Part shown: one piece after another, positions 1-7,876 of the stretch
Layout: each line of letters opens with the position of its first letter
How positions within the stretch are numbered: the stretch's first letter is position 1
Assembly (NCBI GenBank): GCA_015065455.1
Contig: SVQI01000012.1
Location: 1-49,312, forward strand
DNA length: 49,312 nucleotides
DNA from: Oscillospiraceae bacterium
GTDB lineage: Bacteria > Bacillota > Clostridia > Oscillospirales > CAG-272
Direction: 5' to 3'
Program-made: the position numbers and the translations under genes
Notes under the pieces: model-generated
The model's database searches: none
What the model saw: the letters and a program-made list of their open reading frames with translations, nothing else
What the model was told of the DNA's origin: nothing

Positions 1-67
1 CGGTAGTTAAGCTGTACTGTGCCGACGATACTCGACTGGCGACGGTCCGGTAAAATAGGTCGATGCT
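1..67 (+). rRNA. rrf: 5S ribosomal RNA, 3' part only
   Basis: The first bases match the conserved 3' half of bacterial 5S rRNA: the loop E/helix IV segment with GGCGACGGTCCGG followed by AAAATAGGTCGATGC. The 5' part lies outside the window. A strong terminator follows at 74-102, as expected for the end of an rRNA operon. The exact mature 3' end cannot be fixed by eye. Confidence 0.85.
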
Positions 68-73
68 AACACA

Positions 74-102
74 AAAAAGCACTTCGTTATGAAGTGCTTT
101 TT
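74..102 (+). terminator. rRNA operon terminator
   Basis: A 12-bp perfect stem (74-85 with 91-102), loop GTTAT, ends in a T run. It lies just downstream of the 5S rRNA. Confidence 0.85.
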
Positions 103-130
103 GCTTTGTTATATTTTTTTATTAATTACA

Positions 131-165
131 AAAACAAAGAACCTTACTGTAAGGTTCTTTGTTTT
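131..165 (-). terminator. bidirectional terminator after the hemolysin III gene
   Basis: A 16-bp perfect stem (131-146 with 150-165) with a 3-base loop is flanked by A and T tracts, so it can work on both strands. It separates the rightward rRNA operon from the leftward hemolysin III gene, which ends at 178. Confidence 0.8.
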
Positions 166-177
166 TTATATTTGATA

Positions 178-855
178 TTATAATATGTAAAATATAATTG
201 CAATATACTGCAATATGCTTCCGAGTACTACAAATATATGGAATACAGAGTGAATGTAACGCCAATTTTTCTTTTTACCAAGAGCGTAGAATACTGCTCC
301 TACTGTATACGCTATACCACCTGCGAGAGTGTATATAAATCCTCTGTAAGGTATTGCTTCTATTGCTGCTTTCCCGCCAAACACTACACACCAACCAAGC
401 AACAGATAGCATATCATTGAAAAAGTTGCGTATTTCTTTAAATCAATAGCATTTAAAACTATTCCAAGTATCGATACACCCCATACGAATCCGAAGATAC
501 CCCAACCGAGTGCGGGATTTACTCTTCTTATTGAACAGAGTACTATCGGTGTATATGTTCCTGCAATAAGAAGAAAGATGGTACAATGGTCTATTATCTG
601 GAATACTTTTTTTGCTGTTTGGTTTGTCAGTCCATGATATATGCTTGACATTGTGTAAAGTAATATCATAGAAAGACCGTATATGATTGATCCAACAATT
701 CCGTATACATCACTTTTTAGAATGGCGTATATAACGCAGGTGATGAGTGCGATAACTCCGAACCCACCACCTACTATGTGTGTAACCATATTGAATATTT
801 CTTCGCCCTTTGTGTATCCGGGAAGCTTTCTATCGATAAGCTTTGTTCTTTTCAT
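178..855 (-). CDS. hemolysin III / PAQR family membrane protein
   Basis: 225-residue integral membrane protein with about seven hydrophobic segments. It carries the metal-site residues of the hemolysin III/AdipoR (CREST) superfamily: SSIYHG (H74), DH (D89-H90) and HSVFH near the C-terminus (H202, H206). Bacterial members are usually annotated as hemolysin III, but their physiological role is poorly defined; hydrolase activity on lipid amides is inferred from the superfamily only. An AAGGAT ribosome site precedes the ATG. It starts 14 bases after mtlD, so it is probably the third gene of an acyl carrier protein-mtlD-hlyIII operon. Length is normal for the family. Confidence 0.88.
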   Translation of the reverse strand: MKRTKLIDRKLPGYTKGEEIFNMVTHIVGGGFGVIALITCVIYAILKSDVYGIVGSIIYGLSMILLYTMSSIYHGLTNQTAKKVFQIIDHCTIFLLIAGTYTPIVLCSIRRVNPALGWGIFGFVWGVSILGIVLNAIDLKKYATFSMICYLLLGWCVVFGGKAAIEAIPYRGFIYTLAGGIAYTVGAVFYALGKKKNWRYIHSVFHIFVVLGSILQYIAIIFYIL

Positions 856-869
856 CTACTGTTTTATCC

Positions 870-2051
870 TTATTTTATGCAGTCAATACCGCCTTTAAGG
901 TTTTCATAGTAGGATTCAATGCATGCAACATCAGCTTCATCTGTAATATCACAATATTTAGCGAGAGCAGCCTTTACACCATTTTCTTTCGTGTAATTTG
1001 CAATTTCAATAGACGAGTCATCGCCATCAGGTGCAAAGTGAAGACCTGCAGCAACTGCAACGTACAAATATTTAGGTTCAACGCTCATTTTCTTGCAAAG
1101 GTTAAGTGCACCGACGATTCTATCTTCCTTGTTGAGCTTTCTCTGAGTATCTCTTCCTACTCTTGCTATTGTATCTCCGAGAAGCTTGTTTGTAAAGCGT
1201 TCAAGAAGGTCATAGCAGTGAGCAAGCAATTCTTCTATAGCAACACCGTGTTCTTTGTGCATAGCAAGCGCTGATTCGAGGAGAGCGCGAAGAGCAACGT
1301 ATCTGATTCGTGCATCATCAATAGCTTCCCAAATGTATTCATATCCGCAGAGATTGCCGAGATATGCTGTAACCGCGTGGCTCATGTTATGCATAAAGAG
1401 TTTGCGCTGAATAAAGAATTCGAAGGGAGCAAAGGGCTCCATATTTTTTATTTCAGGAATTTCACCCTTAAATCCGTTTTTGTCCACGGGGAGTGTGCAA
1501 TAAGGTTCAACACATACAGCAAGGAAGTTTTCCGCCTTGATGTTATCAGGTGTTGCGGGAACCATTCTGCCTATCGATGCTTCAACCAATCCAACGCTTT
1601 CTTCAAAATATTTCTTTCCGGCGTCTGAGAGATGTTCATTTACAAGCGAACGGAGATACTTATCAGCATCAATTTTGTTTTCGCAAATAATAATATTAAG
1701 AGGCTTGCCGTTAATAGAAGCTCTTCTTTCTACGCCTGCTGCAAGAGGTTTAGCAATAAACTTGAGTATATTTACTCCAACAGCCGTTGCCATAACGTCT
1801 GCGGTTGCAATTTCTTCAGCTACTGCGTTCTCATCCTTACCGTTAACTGCTCTTACATTTGTAACGGTGTATTTGTCGTAGGAATCGCCATTGGTTATGT
1901 AAATGGGATATTCCTTATCGGTGTTAACCTTTTCAACCAATGCATCAACAACATCGATAAATACTACTTCATAACCGGAGAGGTTAAAAAGCTGTGCTAT
2001 AAATCCTCTGCCGATGTTTCCGCCACCGTACATTACTGCCTTTTTGTTCAT
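870..2051 (-). CDS. mtlD: mannitol-1-phosphate 5-dehydrogenase
   Basis: Cytoplasmic NAD-dependent oxidoreductase that interconverts mannitol 1-phosphate and fructose 6-phosphate. The N-terminus has a Rossmann motif GGGNIGRGF (residues 9-17). The C-terminal half has the family segment HNMSHAVTAYLG. The 393-residue length is typical. I chose the ATG at 2051, 8 bases after GGAG; an in-frame GTG at 2060 overlaps the ribosome site and is unlikely. No mannitol PTS genes lie nearby, so the substrate may come from elsewhere in the genome or the enzyme may make mannitol 1-phosphate from fructose 6-phosphate. The upstream neighbour is an acyl carrier protein gene, an unexpected operon partner. Confidence 0.93.
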   Translation of the reverse strand: MNKKAVMYGGGNIGRGFIAQLFNLSGYEVVFIDVVDALVEKVNTDKEYPIYITNGDSYDKYTVTNVRAVNGKDENAVAEEIATADVMATAVGVNILKFIAKPLAAGVERRASINGKPLNIIICENKIDADKYLRSLVNEHLSDAGKKYFEESVGLVEASIGRMVPATPDNIKAENFLAVCVEPYCTLPVDKNGFKGEIPEIKNMEPFAPFEFFIQRKLFMHNMSHAVTAYLGNLCGYEYIWEAIDDARIRYVALRALLESALAMHKEHGVAIEELLAHCYDLLERFTNKLLGDTIARVGRDTQRKLNKEDRIVGALNLCKKMSVEPKYLYVAVAAGLHFAPDGDDSSIEIANYTKENGVKAALAKYCDITDEADVACIESYYENLKGGIDCIK

Positions 2052-2071
2052 AGTTATCACTCCAAATAATT

Positions 2072-2296
2072 TTATTTATTGTCTTGAATATAGTTTACGA
2101 TTTTGCTGACCGTGCGAAGTTCAACAGCTTCCTCATCGGGAACTGTAACCTCAAAAACTTTTTCAAATTCCAGAACGAGATCTGCAGCATCGAGTGAGTC
2201 GGCGCCGTATTTTTCAATAATATCGCTGTTGTCATCGATTACGTCGACAGGAATATTAAGTATTTCTGAAATAATTGATTTTACGCGGTCTTTCAT
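2072..2296 (-). CDS. acpP: acyl carrier protein
   Basis: 74-residue acidic protein with the ACP signature GADSLDAADL; Ser34 is the expected 4'-phosphopantetheine attachment site. ACP carries acyl chains for fatty acid and phospholipid synthesis. The start is the ATG at 2296, 8 bases after AGGA; an upstream in-frame start would sit on the ribosome site. No fab genes flank it. It heads an operon with mtlD 20 bases downstream, and a second ACP gene lies at 16258. Which one serves general fatty acid synthesis cannot be told from the sequence, but this copy has the canonical DSL motif. Confidence 0.93.
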   Translation of the reverse strand: MKDRVKSIISEILNIPVDVIDDNSDIIEKYGADSLDAADLVLEFEKVFEVTVPDEEAVELRTVSKIVNYIQDNK

Positions 2297-2339
2297 AAAA
2301 TATATCCTCATAGACTAAAAAATAGTATTCTACCCTTAT

Positions 2340-2368
2340 ATTATACAATATCCGTATCTTTTTTTCAA
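2340..2368 (-). promoter_or_regulatory. sigma-A promoter for acpP-mtlD-hlyIII
   Basis: On the minus strand, TTGAAA (2363-2368) and TATAAT (2340-2345) are separated by 17 bases, about 45 bases before the ACP start codon. Confidence 0.7.
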
Positions 2369-2385
2369 TACTTTTCTGCAATATA

Positions 2386-2418
2386 AAATGCTTCGCATTA
2401 TAAAAACGCGAAGCATTT
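2386..2418 (-). terminator. terminator after serA
   Basis: An 11-bp perfect stem (2386-2396 with 2408-2418) with an 11-base loop lies 14 bases past the serA stop codon. Confidence 0.75.
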
Positions 2419-2431
2419 ATTGTATATAGCT

Positions 2432-3571
2432 TTATATAATATTAACCTTATAAACGCCTTCAAAAGCCTTTGTGGCACTTAATGCATCATCGGACACTAC
2501 ATCAGTATCAATGATAGTATAAGCGTATTTTCCGCGGGTCTTCGTCATAAAATCGCCGTTGTAGAGAGAGGTTATCTTTGAAGCCAATCCTTCAATGTTT
2601 TCGTGAAGAACACAAACTCTGTTTGCCTTTGCTCTGGGAGTAGCTGCATTAGGATAGTTTACGCTATTTTTAATGTTACCGTTTTCAAGGTAATCAATAA
2701 GTTCCTTAGCAGCCATAACAGCGCAGTTATCTTCTGCTTGTTCGGTAGATGCACCAAGGTGGGGGATGGCTACTATACCTTTAACACAAATTGTCTCTTC
2801 GGTGGGGAAGTCTGTTACGTAAGATGCAACTTTTCCTGATTCGAGAGCAGTTTTGAGGTCAGCAACGTTGACCAAATCAGCTCTTGCAAGGTTAATTATT
2901 CTTACACCGTTCTTCATCATTCCGAAAGCTTTTTCGTTAAGGAATCCCTTTGTTTCGTTAGTTGCGGGAACGTGAACGCTGATATAATCAGACATTTTGA
3001 ATACGTCTTCAAAAGTAGCAACTCTTTCAACTGTTGAGCTGATGTTCCAAGCTGCGTCAACGCTGAGGTAGGGGTCGCAACCGATAACCTTCATTCCAAG
3101 ACCTTCTGCGGCATTTGCGAGCATACCACCGATAGCGCCAAGCCCGATTATACCCAAAGTCTTTCCTGTGATTTCAACACCGCCAAACTTTGACTTGCCT
3201 TTTTCAACCTGTTTTGCAACGTTCTCTGTGCCTTCCAATGTTTTTGCCCATTCAATTCCGCCAACAATATCACGTGATGCAAGCATAAGAGCTGCAATTG
3301 CAAGCTCTTTAACGGCATTTGCATTAGCACCGGGGGTGTTGAATACAACGATACCTTCTTCAGCGCATCTGTCAAGGGGGATATTGTTTACACCGGCACC
3401 GGCTCTTGCGATAGCCTTGAGGTTTGAACCAAATTCCATTTCATGCATAACAGCCGAACGAACCATTATAGCATCGGGATTTTCAATATTTTCAGCCACA
3501 GCGTACTTTTCCTTATCAAAAAGGTCTGTGCCGCAGGGAGCAATTTTATTTAATAACTGAATGTTTTTCAT
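2432..3571 (-). CDS. serA: D-3-phosphoglycerate dehydrogenase
   Basis: First committed enzyme of serine synthesis: oxidises 3-phosphoglycerate to 3-phosphohydroxypyruvate with NAD. The 379 residues show the D-2-hydroxyacid dehydrogenase layout: a substrate-binding half, the NAD motif GLGAIGG (143-149), NLAR with catalytic Arg230, and PHLGAST with catalytic His271. About 75 C-terminal residues look like a short ACT-type regulatory domain. It starts 17 bases after serC, so the two form an operon. There is no serB here; the YjjG-type phosphatase at 30298 is not evidently its replacement. Confidence 0.93.
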   Translation of the reverse strand: MKNIQLLNKIAPCGTDLFDKEKYAVAENIENPDAIMVRSAVMHEMEFGSNLKAIARAGAGVNNIPLDRCAEEGIVVFNTPGANANAVKELAIAALMLASRDIVGGIEWAKTLEGTENVAKQVEKGKSKFGGVEITGKTLGIIGLGAIGGMLANAAEGLGMKVIGCDPYLSVDAAWNISSTVERVATFEDVFKMSDYISVHVPATNETKGFLNEKAFGMMKNGVRIINLARADLVNVADLKTALESGKVASYVTDFPTEETICVKGIVAIPHLGASTEQAEDNCAVMAAKELIDYLENGNIKNSVNYPNAATPRAKANRVCVLHENIEGLASKITSLYNGDFMTKTRGKYAYTIIDTDVVSDDALSATKAFEGVYKVNII

Positions 3572-3588
3572 TTAAATCACCCTAAAAA

Positions 3589-4677
3589 TTAACCCTTGGG
3601 GTTTTCCTTTGCGAACTTCTTCATAAATTCTACGAGATCAGCAACACCTTCATAGGGCATAGCGTTGTAAATAGAAGCGCGCATACCGCCAACTGAACGG
3701 TGGCCCTTAATGTTCTTGAATCCGTTTGCATCTGCTTCCTTTGCAAACTTCTTGTCGAGATCGGGATCTCCTGTTACAAACGTAACGTTCATCATAGAAC
3801 GGCTCTGTTTTTCAACGGGAGCGATGTAGTAATCCTGTGAGTCGAGATAATCGTAAAGAACTTTTGCTTTCTTAACGTTCTTTTCTTTCATTACTTCCAA
3901 GCCGCCCATATCCTTGATCCATTCAAGAACGAGCTTGCATACGTAAATGGGGTAGCAGGGAGGTGTATTGTACATAGAATTGTTGTCGGCAATAGTCTTA
4001 TAGTTAAGCATTACGGGTGTAATGTCTCTTTCCTTGCCAAGAAGATCTTCACGGATAATAACAACAGTAAGACCTGCGGGAGCCATATTTTTCTGTGCGC
4101 CTGCGTAGATCATACCAAACTTTGATACGTCAACGGGCTCGGAAATGATACACGAAGACATATCTGCAACCAAAGGAATATCACCAGTATCGGGAATGTA
4201 GTAATATTTTGTACCGTAAATTGTGTTATTGAAGCATACGTGAACGTAATCTGCGTCAGGACGAATGTCTTCTTTTTTGATTACGGGAATATACGAATTG
4301 TTTTTGTCTTCTGAAGAAGCGATACAAACAACGTCACCGTATTTTTTTGCTTCCTGGAAAGCCTTCTTTGAAAACTGACCGGATACAACGTAATCAGCCT
4401 TACCCGAACCTGTCATAAGGTTAAGCGGAACAGCAGAGAACTGAGTTGATGCGCCGCCCTGCATAAACAAAACCTTGTAATTTTCGGGAATATTCATTAT
4501 TTCGCGCAAGAGAGCTTCTGCCGATGAAATAATTTCTTCGTATACGGGTGAACGGTGGCTCATTTCCATAACGGACATACCGGAATCACCGTAGCAAACC
4601 ATTTCGTTAGCGCACTTTTCAAGTACGGACAAGGGCAACATAGACGGTCCTGCAGAAAAATTATAAACTCTTTTCAT
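3589..4677 (-). CDS. serC: phosphoserine aminotransferase
   Basis: PLP enzyme that converts 3-phosphohydroxypyruvate and glutamate to phosphoserine and 2-oxoglutarate. The protein starts MKRVYNFSAGPSMLP, the typical SerC N-terminus. GGAST (74-78) is the phosphate/PLP-contacting segment and Lys196 in YAGAQKNMAPAGL is the PLP lysine. Its 362 residues are full length. I chose the ATG at 4677 over a GTG at 4689 that sits against the AAGGAG site. It is the first gene of serC-serA and is driven by a near-consensus promoter at 4717-4745. Confidence 0.95.
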   Translation of the reverse strand: MKRVYNFSAGPSMLPLSVLEKCANEMVCYGDSGMSVMEMSHRSPVYEEIISSAEALLREIMNIPENYKVLFMQGGASTQFSAVPLNLMTGSGKADYVVSGQFSKKAFQEAKKYGDVVCIASSEDKNNSYIPVIKKEDIRPDADYVHVCFNNTIYGTKYYYIPDTGDIPLVADMSSCIISEPVDVSKFGMIYAGAQKNMAPAGLTVVIIREDLLGKERDITPVMLNYKTIADNNSMYNTPPCYPIYVCKLVLEWIKDMGGLEVMKEKNVKKAKVLYDYLDSQDYYIAPVEKQSRSMMNVTFVTGDPDLDKKFAKEADANGFKNIKGHRSVGGMRASIYNAMPYEGVADLVEFMKKFAKENPKG

Positions 4678-4716
4678 TATATATAACACTCCTTATAGAT
4701 TTTAACTTTACCTATC

Positions 4717-4745
4717 ATTATACACCCATAAAAAATGTATGTCAA
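4717..4745 (-). promoter_or_regulatory. sigma-A promoter for serC-serA
   Basis: TTGACA (4740-4745) and TATAAT (4717-4722) on the minus strand with a 17-base spacer: both hexamers match consensus. Confidence 0.85.
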
Positions 4746-4832
4746 GTAATAAATGTATAAAATAACCAATAACCCCACAGAATTTATGGTGATTATATCT
4801 ATATAATAGTATCTAATAAACTTGGCAAAAAA

Positions 4833-4857
4833 ACACGCCCACTAAAAGTGGACGTGT
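4833..4857 (-). terminator. terminator of the small membrane-protein gene
   Basis: A 10-bp stem with one mismatch (4833-4842 with 4848-4857) is followed on the minus strand by a run of T, six bases past the stop codon at 4863. Confidence 0.8.
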
Positions 4858-4862
4858 AATTT

Positions 4863-5042
4863 TTAATCGAGCATATCTGCTAAGCTTTGAGTTACCGAGC
4901 TTATCGTATTCAGTGTACGTGCCGTGCTTTTTTGTAATTTCGATTTCGGCTTACGCATCGATTTCATAGTAATGCCGAGAACCGTAACGGCCATAGTACC
5001 TGCGATAACTCCCGAGGCAATTTTCATATTTTTGTTTGACAA
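4863..5042 (-). CDS. small single-span membrane protein, function unknown
   Basis: 59-residue protein starting MSNKNMKIASGVIAG. It has one hydrophobic segment (about residues 6-24), then a basic stretch (KSMRKPKSKLQK) and a polar helix. I chose a TTG start at 5042, nine bases after AGGGAG; upstream in-frame codons include the ribosome site itself. The topology resembles small clostridial membrane proteins of unknown role. It has its own terminator and lies upstream of the serC-serA promoter. No function is proposed. Confidence 0.65.
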   Translation of the reverse strand: MSNKNMKIASGVIAGTMAVTVLGITMKSMRKPKSKLQKSTARTLNTISSVTQSLADMLD

Positions 5043-5112
5043 ACAGTACCACTCCCTTGACAATTTTTGTTACGAAAGTAGTATTGTATGTATATTAGAA
5101 AATTATACGAAA

Positions 5113-6348
5113 TTAACCAAGGTAATTTATTGCAAAATGAGAGGGAAGACCGTCTTTCCAGAACACTTCCGATTCTCCGCTGATAAGAGGCTTAATGTAT
5201 TCGAGACACTCGTCTGTAACGTTGTTTCCAGCTTCGTTGATAAATTCAGCAGGAACTTCTCTTACCTGGTTTGCAATCTTTTCGATGTCAGCATAAGTTG
5301 CTTCAACTGTATAAGGATTGCTTGATGTACGTGTAAAGCACATCATCTTTCCTGAAATACCCTCAGTTGCATTCTTAACAGCGGCAGCACCAACCATAAG
5401 AGATTCTTCGATATCAGTCTTTGAAGCACAGTGTGCAGCGCATCTTTGGAGAAGATTAAGCTCAATAGAACGAACCTTACAACCGATTTTTTCTTTTACG
5501 ATAAGTTCAAGGCTCTTTCCTGTTCCTGACAAATATTTGTGACCGAACACGTCAGTAGCGCCGCTCTGAGCAGATTCACCAACGTATTTTCCGTCAGCGT
5601 CTCTGAGCCCTTCAGAAACTGCAATTACAACGTTAGGATGCTTTTCAAGAGCTGTCTTTACGTCTTCAATAAATTTATCAATATCAAACGCTCTTTCGGG
5701 GAGATAAATATAATCGGGGCCAATTCCGTTTATAATGCGGGGAAGACCTGCTGCAACAGTGAGCCAACCTGCATCTCTACCCATTATTTCAACGATAGTA
5801 ACAGCTTTAACTGTATAAACCGCGCAGTCGCGAAGAATTTCCTGCATTGACGTAGCGATATATTTGGATGCAGAACCGTAACCGGGCGTGTGGTCTGTTC
5901 CTACAACGTCGTTGTCAATTGTTTTCGGAACACCCATAACCTTAATTTCGTAGTTGTGAGCTTCAGCGTAAGCAGAAACCTTTGCAACCGTATCCATAGA
6001 GTCGTTTCCGCCAATATAGAAGAAATAGTGAATATTATTAGCCTTAAAGAAATCAAAAAGCTTTTCATAAACTGCATCGTCTTCGCCCATCTTGGGAAGC
6101 TTACGTCTGCATGAGCCCAAAGCTGCAGCAGGTGTAGAAGCCAAAAGCTTAAAGTCCATTTCTGATTTTATTACTTCATTTAAGTTTGTAATTCTGCCGT
6201 CAAGCATACCCTCAACGCCGTTGTGTGCGCCGTAAATGATATCGATAGCTTCGGATTCAAAAGCGCCTTTAATAACTCCTGCCAAAGTTGCATTAATTGC
6301 TGTGGTAGGACCGCCTGACTGACCGACTATTGCATTTCCCTTTAACAT
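5113..6348 (-). CDS. pfp: 6-phosphofructokinase, PPi-dependent type
   Basis: Glycolytic enzyme that phosphorylates fructose 6-phosphate. The start is the ATG at 6348, preceded by AAAGGA; upstream in-frame sequence contains the promoter. Motifs: GQSGGPT (9-15), GGNDS (113-117), PKTIDNDV (141-148) and MGRDAGW (189-195). In this superfamily Asp in place of the second Gly of the ATP-type GGDGS, and Lys in place of Gly in PGTIDND, mark use of pyrophosphate rather than ATP. Both changes are present here, so I infer a reversible PPi-dependent enzyme. Its 411 residues fit that group. It is monocistronic with its own promoter. Confidence 0.88.
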   Translation of the reverse strand: MLKGNAIVGQSGGPTTAINATLAGVIKGAFESEAIDIIYGAHNGVEGMLDGRITNLNEVIKSEMDFKLLASTPAAALGSCRRKLPKMGEDDAVYEKLFDFFKANNIHYFFYIGGNDSMDTVAKVSAYAEAHNYEIKVMGVPKTIDNDVVGTDHTPGYGSASKYIATSMQEILRDCAVYTVKAVTIVEIMGRDAGWLTVAAGLPRIINGIGPDYIYLPERAFDIDKFIEDVKTALEKHPNVVIAVSEGLRDADGKYVGESAQSGATDVFGHKYLSGTGKSLELIVKEKIGCKVRSIELNLLQRCAAHCASKTDIEESLMVGAAAVKNATEGISGKMMCFTRTSSNPYTVEATYADIEKIANQVREVPAEFINEAGNNVTDECLEYIKPLISGESEVFWKDGLPSHFAINYLG

Positions 6349-6412
6349 ATTGATTATGTCCTTTCGTCTTGTATATAAATATAATTTGTGCAAAAAACAC
6401 CTCAACAGATTT

Positions 6413-6440
6413 ATTATACCATATTTTTGTGAAAAATCAA
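6413..6440 (-). promoter_or_regulatory. promoter for the phosphofructokinase gene
   Basis: TTGATT (6435-6440) and TATAAT (6413-6418) on the minus strand, 16-base spacer, about 65 bases before the start codon. Confidence 0.65.
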
Positions 6441-6488
6441 GGTAAAATGCTATGGGTATACAAATATAATCGTCGTATATAAATAAAA

Positions 6489-6528
6489 AATACCGCATTA
6501 TCTTTTTTGACGTAAGATAAGCGGTATT
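6489..6528 (-). terminator. terminator after the decarboxylase-like gene
   Basis: A long stem pairs 6489-6496 with 6521-6528 and 6498-6504 with 6514-6520, followed on the minus strand by a T run. It ends the SCIFF-maturase-decarboxylase unit. Confidence 0.8.
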
Positions 6529-6538
6529 ATTTGTTGTT

Positions 6539-7876
6539 TTATTTTACCACACAGCAGTTTTGAATACCGTAATATTCAAAGCACTTCAGCGCATTTTCAT
6601 CAATTATCTCGCCCGAAACTATAATCGGAACTGCGGGCGGACAACCAACCTCCGAAAAAGCAAGAACACGGCCGAGACATTCTTCTCGGGGGAGTAATTC
6701 TTTTGGAGAGAAAGTTGCATTTCTGACAGACATTGCTTTTTTCGGTAAAGAGGGAATAGGCGGTTTTTGTGTAATTATATTTTTTCTCGGAATAGACAGC
6801 AATGTTTTTTCAAAACTATCGAGCATGCCGTCGTCAATTTCGGGAGTCAGCATAAAAACAACAAAGTCGGGGTCAGAAAATTCGCATTCTATATTTTTTT
6901 CTCTTAGCATATCAGCAAATTCATTTCCCGTATATCCGTAGTCTTTTGTCTGAATAGTTATTTTCAAAACCTCGTCGCCTATAAGCGAGTAGCCGTGATT
7001 TTTAAGAGTTTTGCATAAGTTTTTTGCTTTTACCGAAAAGCGTAATAATTTCTCTCTGTAGCCCTCCTCAATATACTTGTTTGCAAGGTCTAACGATTGC
7101 AGAATAAGATACGAGGGGCTTGTTGAACCGAAGAGGGAAAGTGCGTTTTTCGCCTGCTCTGTAAATAAAGACGGAGCATTTTTTGATATGTGGAGATAAG
7201 CTCCGCCGGTAAGGACTGCAAGCGTCTTGTGCGCAGAATCAGAGCACATATCAGCACCGAGTGTAATTGGGTGCTTTGATTCTCCCAAAAAATGCAGATA
7301 CGCTCCGTGAGCATTGTCTACTAAAAGTAATACGTTATGTTTGTGGCATATTTCTGCAATTTTCTTGACGTCAAGCACGTTTCCGAGATAGTCGGGCGAG
7401 GTTAGGTATACGGCAGTAGGTTTTCTTTCAGCTTTTTCTATTATTTCATCAAGCTCATTGGCCGAAAGAGTAAAGGATAAATATGAATCATCTCTTTCAG
7501 ACGTCAGCCACTGAACGTCTAAATCAAGCAAAGCCACACTGCTCAAAAAAGCTTTATGAGCGTTTCTTGAAGCAAAAATAAGCGGTCTTTGTCTGTTTTC
7601 AGAAGCCAAAAGCGTAACGAGATAAAGCATAGCCCGAATACAAAGTGACGAGCCTTCGGTTGAATAAAAAGTATCCGAACCGAATATTTGACTTGCATAC
7701 TGCTCGCTTTCGTTAATTATTCCGTCTGCCTCATAAAGACTGTCTGCGCCCTTTATTTCGGTAATATCAAGAGCTTCAATACCTAAAGAAGAATTACCCT
7801 TGTGTCCCGGCATATGAAGCCTGACACCGTTTTGTTTTGCGTAGTTGCTTACAAAATCAAAAATGGGAGTTTTCAT
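6539..7876 (-). CDS. Orn/Lys/Arg decarboxylase-family PLP protein
   Basis: 445-residue fold-type I PLP enzyme of the basic amino acid decarboxylase family, short form without the N-terminal wing domain. Motifs: HMPGHKG (21-27), YSTEGSS (71-77), DNAHG (187-191, Asp contacting the PLP ring) and SDSAHKTL with PLP Lys217. The substrate could be lysine, arginine or ornithine and is not readable from the sequence. The start is ATG 7876 after GGAAAG; it overlaps the end of the radical SAM gene by 20 bases, so translation is likely coupled. The last 80 residues keep the C-terminal family domain (LLPREECLGRVLAFSEVGCPPAVPI, given here only as the region near residues 389-413). Confidence 0.88.
   Translation of the reverse strand: MKTPIFDFVSNYAKQNGVRLHMPGHKGNSSLGIEALDITEIKGADSLYEADGIINESEQYASQIFGSDTFYSTEGSSLCIRAMLYLVTLLASENRQRPLIFASRNAHKAFLSSVALLDLDVQWLTSERDDSYLSFTLSANELDEIIEKAERKPTAVYLTSPDYLGNVLDVKKIAEICHKHNVLLLVDNAHGAYLHFLGESKHPITLGADMCSDSAHKTLAVLTGGAYLHISKNAPSLFTEQAKNALSLFGSTSPSYLILQSLDLANKYIEEGYREKLLRFSVKAKNLCKTLKNHGYSLIGDEVLKITIQTKDYGYTGNEFADMLREKNIECEFSDPDFVVFMLTPEIDDGMLDSFEKTLLSIPRKNIITQKPPIPSLPKKAMSVRNATFSPKELLPREECLGRVLAFSEVGCPPAVPIIVSGEIIDENALKCFEYYGIQNCCVVK

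Noticed and set aside
843..2069. Several frames opposite mtlD
   Set aside because: Antisense shadows of a clear conserved gene with no ribosome sites.
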